Of a DNA stretch of 64,000 nt, positions 1 to 8,186 are shown in pieces. The notes under the pieces were generated by a model. It saw only the letters and a program-made list of their open reading frames with translations, did not search any database and was not told the DNA's origin. The translations under genes and the position numbers were made by a program. The stretch is from NCBI GenBank assembly GCA_009668945.1, contig SBEH01000003.1:1-64000 (forward strand). Direction: 5' to 3'. The first letter of the stretch is position 1. Every line of letters starts with the position of its first letter. This stretch comes from Actinomycetota bacterium. Its GTDB lineage: Bacteria > Actinomycetota > Coriobacteriia > Anaerosomatales > Anaerosomataceae.

Positions 1-18
1 CCCCGACCCCGACCCCGA
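1..18. repeat. CCCCGA hexamer tract (3 copies visible)
   Basis: Three tandem copies of CCCCGA open the window and encode a Pro-Thr linker in the DUF5648 protein. More copies may lie to the left. Such linkers separate exported domains, and the tract could vary in length by slippage. Confidence 0.6.
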
Positions 19-464
19 CGTACATGCCGGTTTACAGGTTCTACAACGAGGCGAACGGCAGCCACTTCTACACCGCGTCCGAGTCCGAGCGCGACACAGT
101 CCGGGCGAAGTATGCGGCGACCTACACCTACGAGGGCGCGGCGTACTCGATCAACACTGCGAATGCGGCCAACTGCGCACCGCTCTACCGGTTCTACAAC
201 AACAAGAGCGGGAGCCACTTCTACACGCCGTCCGAGAGTGAGCGCGATGCGGTGATCGCGAAGTGGTCCGGCACGTACACCTACGAGGGTCCTGCATACT
301 GCGTCTCACTCACATCCGATGGCTGCGCGCCGATGTACCGGTTCTACAACAAGGTCAACGGCAGCCACTTCTACACCGTCTCCGCCCAGGAGCGAGATGC
401 GGTCATCGCGAAGATGCAGGCGACGTACGACTACGAGGGCGTGACGTACTACATCGGCATGTAG
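3..464 (+). CDS. C-terminal part of a surface protein with three DUF5648 repeats (partial at window start)
   Basis: The reading frame is open to the left edge, so this is only the C-terminus of a longer protein. It begins in a Pro-Thr linker encoded by a CCCCGA hexamer tract. Three repeats of about 45-50 residues follow, each starting with a YRFYN core, then GSHFYT, an ERD segment and a YEG segment before a terminal YxI/YCV. This pattern matches the DUF5648 repeat family, which is known from the C-termini of secreted or surface proteins of bacteria. Cys residues close repeats 1 and 2 (NCAP, GCAP) and could stabilise them outside the cell. The domain's ligand is unknown. The in-frame ATG at 24 is not the likely start because coding continues upstream. 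A terminator follows directly, so this gene ends its transcript. Confidence 0.72.
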   Translation, partial: PTPTPTYMPVYRFYNEANGSHFYTASESERDTVRAKYAATYTYEGAAYSINTANAANCAPLYRFYNNKSGSHFYTPSESERDAVIAKWSGTYTYEGPAYCVSLTSDGCAPMYRFYNKVNGSHFYTVSAQERDAVIAKMQATYDYEGVTYYIGM

Positions 465-493
465 GCCGCAAGGTATCGGCGAGGTGTCGGTAG

Positions 494-521
494 GGCCGCG
501 TCCCGGCAGGGCGCGGCCTTT
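494..521 (+). terminator. Rho-independent-like terminator after the DUF5648 gene
   Basis: A perfect 7-bp stem (GGCCGCG / CGCGGCC) encloses an 11-base loop and is followed by TTT. It lies 30 bases after the stop codon. The T tract is short, as is common in high-GC genomes. It separates this gene from the polysaccharide run downstream. Confidence 0.7.
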
Positions 522-526
522 CGTGA

Positions 527-535
527 TGGTATCCT
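527..535 (+). promoter_or_regulatory. Extended -10 promoter element heading the rfbF operon
   Basis: TG-G-TATCCT lies just after the terminator and 97 bases before the rfbF start. No -35 box is apparent, as the upstream space is taken by the hairpin. The same TG-N-TA-NNN-T pattern recurs at other gene heads in this window. Inferred from sequence only. Confidence 0.45.
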
Positions 536-632
536 GTGATGGTTCGGCGCGTGTTGCGTCTGTTGATGCGCACCCCGGGTAGTGCGAGTGACTCGCGCAT
601 ACGCCCGACAACGCCAATCGGAGGACAGGGGC

Positions 633-1400
633 ATGAAGGTAGTCATTCTCGCCGGCGGTCTCGGAACCCGGCTCTCAGAGGAAACGAGCGTCCGTCCGAA
701 GCCGATGGCCGAGATCGGCGACAAGCCGATCCTGTGGCACATCATGAAGATCTACAGCTACTTCGGCTTCGACGAGTTCGTCATCTGCCTCGGCTACAAG
801 GGCTACATGATCAAGGAGTACTTCTCCAACTACTTCTTGCACAACTGTGATGTGACGTTCGACATGCGTACGAACGAGCTGGCCGTGCACCAGAACGTGA
901 ACGAACCCTGGAAGGTCACGCTCGTGGATACCGGCGCCGAGACCATGACCGGCGGGCGGGTGAGGCGGGTGAAGGAGTACCTCGACGGCGAGCGCTTCAT
1001 GCTCACCTACGGTGACGGAGTGGCTGACGTCGACGTGCGTGCGCTTCTCGACGCCCATATGGCGTCCGGGAAGACAGCCACCCTCACCGCGGTCCAGCCT
1101 CTCGGCCGCTTCGGCGCGCTCGACGTGGAGGGCGACACGATCCGTTCGTTCCGCGAGAAGCTCTTGGGCGATGGCGACTGGATCAACGGCGGCTTCATGG
1201 TGCTCGAGCCGGAGATCCTGGAACGCATCGAGGGTGATCCGACGGTCTTCGAGGGTTACCCCCTGCAGTCACTTGCGAGTGAGGGGAAGCTCGGCGCGTA
1301 CTACCACACCGGGTTCTGGCAGCCGATGGACACGCTCCGCGACAAGGTGCAGCTCGAGAAGCTCTGGGACTCCGGCAAGGCGCCGTGGAAGGTGTGGTAG
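633..1400 (+). CDS. rfbF: Glucose-1-phosphate cytidylyltransferase
   Basis: Predicted to make CDP-glucose from CTP and glucose-1-phosphate, the first step of CDP-linked 6-deoxy and 3,6-dideoxyhexose synthesis in the cytoplasm. The N-terminal nucleotide-binding signature LAGGLGTRL is at residues 6-14, RPKP near 22, and a metal-binding YGDGVAD near 126. At 255 aa it matches the usual family length of about 257. The ATG at 633 was chosen over the in-frame start at 582 because a GGAGGA ribosome site lies at 620-625 and the conserved strand begins at residue 2. It is the first gene of a long + strand run, with rfbG starting two bases after its stop. Confidence 0.93.
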   Translation: MKVVILAGGLGTRLSEETSVRPKPMAEIGDKPILWHIMKIYSYFGFDEFVICLGYKGYMIKEYFSNYFLHNCDVTFDMRTNELAVHQNVNEPWKVTLVDTGAETMTGGRVRRVKEYLDGERFMLTYGDGVADVDVRALLDAHMASGKTATLTAVQPLGRFGALDVEGDTIRSFREKLLGDGDWINGGFMVLEPEILERIEGDPTVFEGYPLQSLASEGKLGAYYHTGFWQPMDTLRDKVQLEKLWDSGKAPWKVW

Positions 1401-1402
1401 GC

Positions 1403-2536
1403 GTGTCGGTTCCGCACTTCGGGGGCGTATTCGCCGCACGTAGGGTATTCGTCACCGGTCACACCGGGTTCAAAGGCGCGTGGCTCGCCGAGTGGCTGCT
1501 CACACTCGGTGCTGACGTCACAGGCTACGCGCTCGAGCCGCCCACCGACCCGAGCCTGTTCGATGAACTGGCCCTTGCTGGCCGGATGAATCACCACATC
1601 GGCGACGTCCGCGACCTGGAGGGGCTACGGGTGGCGATGACGGCCGCCGCTCCCGAGATCGTCTTCCATCTCGCCGCGCAGCCGCTGGTGCGTCTTTCGT
1701 ACGACGAGCCCGTGATGACATACGACACCAATGTGATGGGCACCGTGAACCTGCTCGAGGCGGTGCGGTCCTGTCCGAGCGTTCGCGTGGTGGCGATCGT
1801 GACGTCGGACAAGTGCTACGAGAACCACGAGACCGGTCAGGCCTATCGCGAGACGGATGCGATGGGCGGCTACGACCCGTACTCGTCGTCCAAGGGCTGT
1901 GCCGAGCTGGTCGCGGCGGCCTACCGTCGTTCGTTCTTCGGACCCGCGTCGCCCGTACGCGTGGTCACGGTGCGCGCGGGCAACGTGATCGGCGGCGGGG
2001 ACTGGGCGCTCGACCGCATAGTGCCGGACTGCGTCCGCGCGTTGCAGGCGGGTGTGCCCGTTGAGGTGCGCAATCCGGGGGCGGTCCGGCCGTGGCAGCA
2101 CGTGCTCGAGCCGCTCTCCGGGTACCTGTGGCTGGCCTCACGGCTGCTTGCCGATGGTGGAGCGGAGTTTGACGGGGCGTGGAACTTCGGGCCGGCCGAG
2201 CAGGGTACGGTCGAGGTCCGAGAGGTCGTGGATGCGGTGATCGCCGCATGGGGTTCCGGCTCGTGGGTGGGTCCCGACGCTGCGGCCATCCGGCCGCACG
2301 AGGCCACGCTGCTCGCGCTCGACATCCAGAAGGCGCGCAGACTGCTCGGATGGGAGCCCGTCTACGACATCACTCATACGCTGCAGATCACCAGCGCGTG
2401 GTATGCTGCGCGGCACGCCGGTGACAGCGTCCGCGCTCTGACCGATGCCGACATCGCAGCGTACGAAGAGTCGGGGAGCCGCGTGGGTGCGTGTTGGGCT
2501 GCCGTCCCGAATCCCGAAAGCGAGTCTCACGAGTGA
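1403..2536 (+). CDS. rfbG: CDP-glucose 4,6-dehydratase
   Basis: Short-chain dehydrogenase (extended SDR) predicted to convert CDP-glucose to CDP-4-keto-6-deoxyglucose with bound NAD. GHTGFKG at residues 19-25 is the dinucleotide loop. TSDK starts near 134 and the catalytic YSSSK is at 160-164. Length 377 aa, slightly longer than the usual 350-360. GTG 1403 is preferred because GGAAGG lies about 10 bases upstream and rfbF stops at 1400; in-frame GTGs at 1385 and 1394 are possible. Its stop overlaps the rfbH start (GTGA), indicating translational coupling. Confidence 0.93.
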   Translation: MSVPHFGGVFAARRVFVTGHTGFKGAWLAEWLLTLGADVTGYALEPPTDPSLFDELALAGRMNHHIGDVRDLEGLRVAMTAAAPEIVFHLAAQPLVRLSYDEPVMTYDTNVMGTVNLLEAVRSCPSVRVVAIVTSDKCYENHETGQAYRETDAMGGYDPYSSSKGCAELVAAAYRRSFFGPASPVRVVTVRAGNVIGGGDWALDRIVPDCVRALQAGVPVEVRNPGAVRPWQHVLEPLSGYLWLASRLLADGGAEFDGAWNFGPAEQGTVEVREVVDAVIAAWGSGSWVGPDAAAIRPHEATLLALDIQKARRLLGWEPVYDITHTLQITSAWYAARHAGDSVRALTDADIAAYEESGSRVGACWAAVPNPESESHE

Positions 2537-3888
2537 GCGACAACGCACGCGCGCAGATACTGCGCGAGGAGATCGCGGCCAAGGTGGCCGAGTACTACAC
2601 CGAGGCGTTCGGCGCCGACATGCCGTTCGAGGCGGGCAAGTCACGTGTCCCGTACGCCGGCCGCGTCTTCGACGAGCGGGAACTCATCACCCTCGTGGAC
2701 TCGTCTCTTGACTTCTGGCTCACATACGGCCGCTTCTCGAAGCAGTTCGAGGAGGGTCTTGCCGAGTGCGTCGGCGTGAAGCACTGCTACCTCGTTAACT
2801 CCGGATCATCCGCGAACCTCCTCGCGTTTGCGGCGCTCACGTCGCCGCGTCTCGCCGACCGCCGCATCGAGCGTGGCGACGAGGTCATCACCGTGGCTGC
2901 CGGCTTCCCGACCACCATCGCACCGGTAGTGCAGTACGGCGCCGTGCCCGTGTTCGTGGACGTGCTGCTCGAGACCGGCAACGTGGACGTCACGCAACTC
3001 GACGCGGCGCTGTCGTCCCGCACGAAGGCGGTCATGCTCGCGCATACCCTCGGCAACACGTTTGACGTCGATGCGGTCACTGCGTTCTGCGAAAAGCACG
3101 GTTTGTGGCTCGTCGAGGACAACTGCGATGCGCTCGGCTCCAAGTACCGGGGACGCCGAACCGGAAGCTTCGGTCACATCGGCACGTCGAGCTTCTACCC
3201 GCCGCACCACATGACGATGGGCGAGGGCGGCGCCGTCTACACGGACAACGACGAGCTCGCGGCAATCCTGCTGGCCATGCGCGACTGGGGTCGGGACTGC
3301 ATCTGCCCGTCGGGCGTGGACAACCGGTGCGGGAAGCGCTTCAGTCAGCAGTTCGGCACGCTTCCCTTCGGCTACGACCACAAGTACGTCTACTCGGAGT
3401 TCGGCTACAACCTGAAGGTCTCCGACATGCAGGCCGCCGTTGGCGTGGAGCAGCTCAAGAAGCTGCCCGGCTTCGTGGAGGCCAGACGGCACAACTTCGA
3501 CGAGCTCTCGGAGCTCCTCGCGCCCGTGAGCGACGCCTTGATCCTGCCGGTAGCCACCGAAGGAGCCGAGCCGAGCTGGTTCGGCTATCTGATGACCGTA
3601 CGCGAGGGCGCGTTGCGTGCGGACGGCACGACTCTCACGCGCGATGCGCTCGTGGGCGCCCTGGAAGCGGCGAGGGTCCAGACACGCATGCTCTTCGGGG
3701 GCAACATGGTCAGGCAGCCGTGCTTCGACGAGATGCGCGAGTCGGGTGAGGGCTTCCGCATCGTCGGGGAACTGGCGAACACCGACCGCATCATGACCGA
3801 CGCGTTCTGGATCGGCGTGTATCCCGGGATGACAGAGCCGATGCTTGAGCACATGGCGAAGACGATCATCAGGGCGGTCCGAGGCTAG
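2533..3888 (+). CDS. rfbH: CDP-4-keto-6-deoxyglucose 3-dehydrase (E1), PMP- and [2Fe-2S]-dependent
   Basis: Removes the C3 hydroxyl of CDP-4-keto-6-deoxyglucose, giving the 3,6-dideoxy series (abequose, paratose, tyvelose, ascarylose, yersiniose). It has the aminotransferase fold, but the Schiff-base Lys is replaced by His225 in an FYPPHH motif, a hallmark of this enzyme. The iron-sulfur ligands appear as Cys198, Cys256, Cys258 and Cys266, spaced exactly C-X57-C-X1-C-X7-C as known for E1. Length 451 aa. The GTG start overlaps the rfbG stop. The partner reductase (E3, a flavin/ferredoxin-type protein) is not in this window. Assignment to the family is firm; the final sugar is not determined by this enzyme. 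Confidence 0.94.
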   Translation: MSDNARAQILREEIAAKVAEYYTEAFGADMPFEAGKSRVPYAGRVFDERELITLVDSSLDFWLTYGRFSKQFEEGLAECVGVKHCYLVNSGSSANLLAFAALTSPRLADRRIERGDEVITVAAGFPTTIAPVVQYGAVPVFVDVLLETGNVDVTQLDAALSSRTKAVMLAHTLGNTFDVDAVTAFCEKHGLWLVEDNCDALGSKYRGRRTGSFGHIGTSSFYPPHHMTMGEGGAVYTDNDELAAILLAMRDWGRDCICPSGVDNRCGKRFSQQFGTLPFGYDHKYVYSEFGYNLKVSDMQAAVGVEQLKKLPGFVEARRHNFDELSELLAPVSDALILPVATEGAEPSWFGYLMTVREGALRADGTTLTRDALVGALEAARVQTRMLFGGNMVRQPCFDEMRESGEGFRIVGELANTDRIMTDAFWIGVYPGMTEPMLEHMAKTIIRAVRG

Positions 3889-3941
3889 CATAGCCTTCGG
3901 CAACTCCCGAACGAGTCCGGCGGATGGGGAGTGGTTCTCAA

Positions 3942-4940
3942 GTGGATCTGCGAGGCAAGAAGGTGACGGTCACCGGCTCCGACGGGTTCATCGGAAGCCA
4001 TCTGGTTCAGGCGCTCGTAGCGCATGGTGCGGATGTCCGCGCGTTCGTCTACTACAACTCGTTCGGTTCGTGGGGCTGGCTCGACACCCTGCCGAAGGAG
4101 TTCACGGACGGCATCGAGGTCGTGATGGGCGACGTGCGCGATCCGGCCTTCGTGCGGCGCAGCCTCGATGGCGTCGACGCGGTCTTTCACCTGGCGGCAC
4201 TCATCGGCATCCCGCATTCGTATCACGCGCCTGACTCGTACGTGGACACGAACATTCGCGGCACGCTGAACGTTCTGCAGGCGGCACGCGAGATTGAGCT
4301 CGAACGCATCATGGTGACCTCTACCTCCGAAGTCTACGGCACCGCGCTCTACGCGCCGATCGACGAGAAGCATCCGGTCCAGGGGCAGTCGCCGTACTCG
4401 GCGTCGAAGATCGGGGCCGACAAGATGGCCGAGTCCTTCTACCGCTCGTTCGGTACGCCTGTCGTGACGGCGCGGCCGTTCAACACCTACGGCCCGAGGC
4501 AGTCCGCGCGCGCCGTCATCCCGACGATCATCACGCAACTCCTTAACGACGCACCGAGAATCGAGCTGGGCTCGCTGCATCCCACACGGGACTTGACCTA
4601 CGTCACCGACACCTGCGCGGGCATGATCGCGCTCACCGAGTGCGACGGGGCTGTGGGCCGTGAGGTCAACATCGGGTCCGGGCGCGAGATCTCCGTCGGC
4701 GATCTGGCACAGACGCTCATCGGGATCGTGCGTCCCGGCACCGAGATCGTGACGACCGACGAGCGGCAGCGGCCGGAGAAGAGCGAGGTTGAGCGGCTGA
4801 TCACCGACACCGCGCTCATCCGCGAGCTCACGTCCTGGGCGTCGGCGGTCACGCTCGAGGAAGGGCTGCAGAGGACGGTGGAGTGGTTCCGCGATCCGGC
4901 GAACCTCAGCCGGTACAAGTGGGACATCTACAATGTCTAG
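3942..4940 (+). CDS. legB: NAD-dependent nucleotide-sugar 4,6-dehydratase, LegB-like
   Basis: Extended SDR of 332 aa predicted to act on a GDP- or UDP-linked N-acetylglucosamine in the legionaminic acid route. It shows TGSDGFIGS near residue 11, TSTSE at 126-130 and catalytic YSASK at 152-156. A YNSF-then-GWLD stretch near 38-48 resembles the LegB subgroup as I know it. GTG 3942 is preferred over ATG 3924 because GGGGAG lies 10 bases upstream. The coding end overlaps legC by 8 bases. The legB-legC-ptmE-neuB-neuC order supports the call better than the fold alone. A CDP-sugar epimerase acting after RfbH is a less likely alternative. Confidence 0.82.
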   Translation: MDLRGKKVTVTGSDGFIGSHLVQALVAHGADVRAFVYYNSFGSWGWLDTLPKEFTDGIEVVMGDVRDPAFVRRSLDGVDAVFHLAALIGIPHSYHAPDSYVDTNIRGTLNVLQAAREIELERIMVTSTSEVYGTALYAPIDEKHPVQGQSPYSASKIGADKMAESFYRSFGTPVVTARPFNTYGPRQSARAVIPTIITQLLNDAPRIELGSLHPTRDLTYVTDTCAGMIALTECDGAVGREVNIGSGREISVGDLAQTLIGIVRPGTEIVTTDERQRPEKSEVERLITDTALIRELTSWASAVTLEEGLQRTVEWFRDPANLSRYKWDIYNV

Positions 4941-6120
4941 CCACGAGGGCGAACGCCATCTGCCGCTGTCGGTCCCCGTCGTTTCAGGCAACGAGCGCGC
5001 CTATGTGGCCGACTGCCTCGACTCCGGTTGGCTCTCCGGCGCGGGGGCGTACGTCGGCAGGTTCGAGGCTGCTGTCTGCGAGGTCACGGGGGCCGCGCAT
5101 GCGGTTGCCACCGCAAGCGGCACGGCCGCACTGCATGTTGGCCTGATTCTGGCGGGAGTGGGGGCTGGCGACGCGGTCATCGTTCCGACGGTCACGTTCA
5201 TCGCATCGGCGAACGCCGTGCGCTACGTTGGTGCGGACCCGGTGCTCATCGGCTGCGACGATCGGCTCGGCCTCGATCCGGTTCTGCTCGGGGAGTATCT
5301 CGCCGCCAGCGCTGATTCCTCGTCGGGACTGGTCGTTGACCGTGCCAGCGGGCGTATCGTCAAGGCCATCATGCCGGTCCACGTCTTCGGCGACCCCTGC
5401 GACATGGAGCCGATTCTTGCGCTGGCAGATCGCTACGGTCTGCCGATCATCGAAGATGCGACCGAGAGCCTTGGCTCGACATTCTCCTCGGGACGATTCG
5501 CGGGTCGCTCTACCGGCACGCTTGGCAGGCTGGGTGCTTTCTCGTTCAACGGCAACAAGATCATCAGCACGGGCAGCGGCGGAATGCTCGTCACCGACGA
5601 TGAGGGACTCGCGGCGCGAGCGCGCTACCTGTGCGCACAGGCCAAGGACGACCCGCTGCGGTACGTCCACGGGGCCGTCGGTTTCAACTACTCGTTGAGC
5701 AACGTCTCCGCGGCTGTCGGCCTCGGTCAGATAGAGACGCTTGCCGCGCGAATCGATACGAAGCGGGCGAATCGTGCGCGATACGCGGAGGGCTTCGACG
5801 GAGTCCCGGGCCTTCACTTCATGAAGGCGCCTGACGGGACGGATCCGAACTGCTGGTTCTACTCCCTACTCATCGAGCCCGCCGAGTTCGGGTCGGATCG
5901 CGAGCAAGTGATGGCACACCTCGCCGACGCGGGCATACAGACCCGGCCCCTGTGGCTGCCGGTCCACATGCAGCGGCCGTACGCCGGATGCACTGTCGTG
6001 GGTCCCGAGCGTGCGGTATGGTACTGGGAAAGGATCCTCAACCTACCGTGCACCAGCGACTTGTCCGAGGCCGACGTCGACCGTGTCGTCCGGGCGGTCC
6101 GGTCGCTTGCAGGGAGCTAG
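4933..6120 (+). CDS. legC: PLP-dependent sugar aminotransferase, LegC-like
   Basis: DegT/DnrJ/EryC1-type aminotransferase of 395 aa, predicted to add the C4 amino group to the 4-keto sugar made by LegB. The Schiff-base lysine is Lys209 in SFNGNKIIS, with the cofactor Asp near 175 in IIEDATES. The N-terminal segment PLSVPVVSGNE and the STGSGGM loop after the lysine fit the LegC branch. It starts inside the end of legB and is followed by ptmE after three bases, so the genes are very probably co-transcribed and coupled. Confidence 0.85.
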   Translation: MSSHEGERHLPLSVPVVSGNERAYVADCLDSGWLSGAGAYVGRFEAAVCEVTGAAHAVATASGTAALHVGLILAGVGAGDAVIVPTVTFIASANAVRYVGADPVLIGCDDRLGLDPVLLGEYLAASADSSSGLVVDRASGRIVKAIMPVHVFGDPCDMEPILALADRYGLPIIEDATESLGSTFSSGRFAGRSTGTLGRLGAFSFNGNKIISTGSGGMLVTDDEGLAARARYLCAQAKDDPLRYVHGAVGFNYSLSNVSAAVGLGQIETLAARIDTKRANRARYAEGFDGVPGLHFMKAPDGTDPNCWFYSLLIEPAEFGSDREQVMAHLADAGIQTRPLWLPVHMQRPYAGCTVVGPERAVWYWERILNLPCTSDLSEADVDRVVRAVRSLAGS

Positions 6121-6123
6121 AGC

Positions 6124-7188
6124 GTGAACCCCGAGCTCAGTCAGATCATCGTCTCCCCCGACCTCATGATCGTAGACGCGCTGCGCGTGCTCGACGAAAC
6201 GGGCGGCAAGATCCTCTTCATTGTTGACGGCGGCGTGCTCGCGGGCGTGCTCACTGACGGCGACATCAGGCGCCACATCCTGGCGGGTCGCACGCTCACG
6301 GACGCGATCTCGATTGCGATGAACCGTTCGCCGCTGGTGATTGCTGCGGGCTGTACGGAGGAGCGGGTTCGCGAGCAGCTGCTCACGCACCGCGTGCACT
6401 GCATGCCGGTAGTGGACGGGTCAGGCGCTGTCGTTGATGCGGTGTGGTGGGGTGAGGTGTTCGCGGATCCGGCAGGGCAGCCGCGCACGCCCGCAAACGT
6501 GCCGGTGGCCATTATGGCCGGCGGGATGGGAACCAGGCTCGACCCATTCACGCGCATCCTGCCGAAACCCCTCATCCCGGTGGGCGACAACCCGGTACTG
6601 CGGCTGATCATGGACAGGATGTACGACCAGGGCTGCGCGCGGTTTCTAGTTTCACTGAACTTCAAGGCGAGCCTGATCCGCGCGTACTTCAGTGATGAGG
6701 TGCTGCCCTACGGCATAGAGTTCTTTGACGAAGACCAGCCCCTGGGCACCGCTGGCAGCCTGTCCCTCATGTCTGACTCGCTGGGCGAGACCTTCATCCT
6801 CACCAACTGCGACAACATCATGGACATCGAGTTTGCGGACCTCGTGAAACAGCATAGGGAAAGCGGGAACCTCATCACGGTCGTCGCGTCCATGAAGCAC
6901 GTGGTTCTGCCGTATGGCATCATCGACGTCGGGCCGGGCGGGGCGCTCGAGGCACTTCACGAGAAGCCGAGATACGACTTGCTCGCCTCAACGGGCATGT
7001 ACGTCATGGAGCCCGATGTGCTTGATCTGATCGTTTCGGGTGAGCGCACGGATGCGACTGACTTGATAGCGCGGGCAATGGAGGCGGGATCGCGTGTGGG
7101 CGTCTATCCGATTCCCGAGCGGCTCTGGCTCGATGTGGGCCAGCTAGAGGAGTTGCAGTTCGCCCTCGATAGGCTGGGGATCCGATGA
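6124..7188 (+). CDS. ptmE: CBS-domain sugar-1-phosphate nucleotidyltransferase, PtmE-like
   Basis: Two-part protein of 354 aa: a tandem CBS pair (about residues 1-115) followed by a nucleotidyltransferase domain beginning MAGGMGTRL at 131-139, with LPKPL after it. In Campylobacter the equivalent enzyme makes GDP-glucosamine for CMP-legionaminic acid. GTG start at 6124 with GGGAG upstream. Overlaps neuB by four bases (ATGA). The CBS pair may bind an adenosyl or guanosyl regulator; that is inference. The exact nucleotide is not visible from sequence. Confidence 0.82.
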   Translation: MNPELSQIIVSPDLMIVDALRVLDETGGKILFIVDGGVLAGVLTDGDIRRHILAGRTLTDAISIAMNRSPLVIAAGCTEERVREQLLTHRVHCMPVVDGSGAVVDAVWWGEVFADPAGQPRTPANVPVAIMAGGMGTRLDPFTRILPKPLIPVGDNPVLRLIMDRMYDQGCARFLVSLNFKASLIRAYFSDEVLPYGIEFFDEDQPLGTAGSLSLMSDSLGETFILTNCDNIMDIEFADLVKQHRESGNLITVVASMKHVVLPYGIIDVGPGGALEALHEKPRYDLLASTGMYVMEPDVLDLIVSGERTDATDLIARAMEAGSRVGVYPIPERLWLDVGQLEELQFALDRLGIR

Positions 7189-8186
7189 CGAAGCCACGGG
7201 TCGTCGCGGAGGCCGGCGTCAACCACAACGGGTCGCTGGATCGCGCGCTGCTCATGATCGATGAAGCGGCGGAGGCTGGTGCCGACACCGTCAAGTTCCA
7301 GACTTTCGACCCGACAGAACTCGTATCTGCCGCTGCGCGCAAGGCCGAATACCAGGAGAAGCAGACGGGGTCGGGCACACAGCGGGAGATGCTCGAGGCG
7401 CTCGCCTTGGACGAAGCCGCGCACGTGGAGCTGGTGAAGCGCTGCCAGGAACGCGGGATTTCCTTTCTGTCGACGCCGTTCGACGTGACTAGCGTCGAGG
7501 AGCTGGCTGCGCTAGGGGTGAGAGAGTACAAGATCGCCTCCGGCGAAATCACAGACTTGCCGGTGCTCAGGGCGGTAGCGCGCCACGCCGACAGCGTCCT
7601 GCTTTCCACCGGCATGGCAACCATCGACGAGATCTCCCAGGCTCTCGAAGCGCTCAAGGAAGCGGGTCTCGACCGCGAGTGCGTCACGCTGTTGCACTGC
7701 ACGACGGAGTACCCTGCGCCGGTCGAGGAGGTCAATCTGCTTGCCATGGAGGAGATGTGCAGCCTCTTCTGCCTCCCTGTCGGCTACTCGGACCATACCG
7801 AGGGTATCGAGATCTCCATCGCCGCCGCAGCCATGGGGGCGGCTGTAATCGAGAAGCACTTCACGCTCGACCGCACGCTCCCGGGACCCGATCACGCCGC
7901 GAGCATCGAGCCGGCGGAATTGAGAGCGCTCGTGCGCGCGATCGGACGCGTCTCGCTGGCTCGGGGGGCTGCCGCGAAGCATCCGATGCCCTCGGAGATC
8001 CACAATGCCCCGCTCGTGCGCAAGAGCATCGTCGCCGCTAGAGCCATCGAAGCGGGAGAGACGTTCACCGAGGAGAACATCACGGCAAAGCGTCCCGGAA
8101 CGGGCTTGAGCCCCATGCTGTGGGACTCGGTGGTCGGCCTCGCCGCCCGCCGGCGCTTCGAAGCCGACGAGGCGATCGAGCTGTGA
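7185..8186 (+). CDS. neuB: Nonulosonate synthase (N-acetylneuraminate/legionaminate synthase family)
   Basis: Condenses phosphoenolpyruvate with a 6-carbon N-acyl amino sugar to give a 9-carbon nonulosonic acid. The 333-aa protein has an N-terminal TIM-barrel NeuB domain (AEAGVNHNG near the start, VKFQTF, YKIASGE, CTTEYPAP, GYSDHT, EKHFTLDR) and a C-terminal SAF antifreeze-like domain over roughly the last 60 residues. The neighbouring legBC, ptmE and neuC genes point to legionaminic acid or a close relative (LegI role) rather than sialic acid. Start and stop overlap both neighbours. Confidence 0.92.
   Translation: MTKPRVVAEAGVNHNGSLDRALLMIDEAAEAGADTVKFQTFDPTELVSAAARKAEYQEKQTGSGTQREMLEALALDEAAHVELVKRCQERGISFLSTPFDVTSVEELAALGVREYKIASGEITDLPVLRAVARHADSVLLSTGMATIDEISQALEALKEAGLDRECVTLLHCTTEYPAPVEEVNLLAMEEMCSLFCLPVGYSDHTEGIEISIAAAAMGAAVIEKHFTLDRTLPGPDHAASIEPAELRALVRAIGRVSLARGAAAKHPMPSEIHNAPLVRKSIVAARAIEAGETFTEENITAKRPGTGLSPMLWDSVVGLAARRRFEADEAIEL

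Noticed and set aside
3924-3941. ATG 3924 as the legB start
   Set aside because: The GGGGAG directly behind it is better placed as ribosome site for GTG 3942, and the extra six residues are not family-like.
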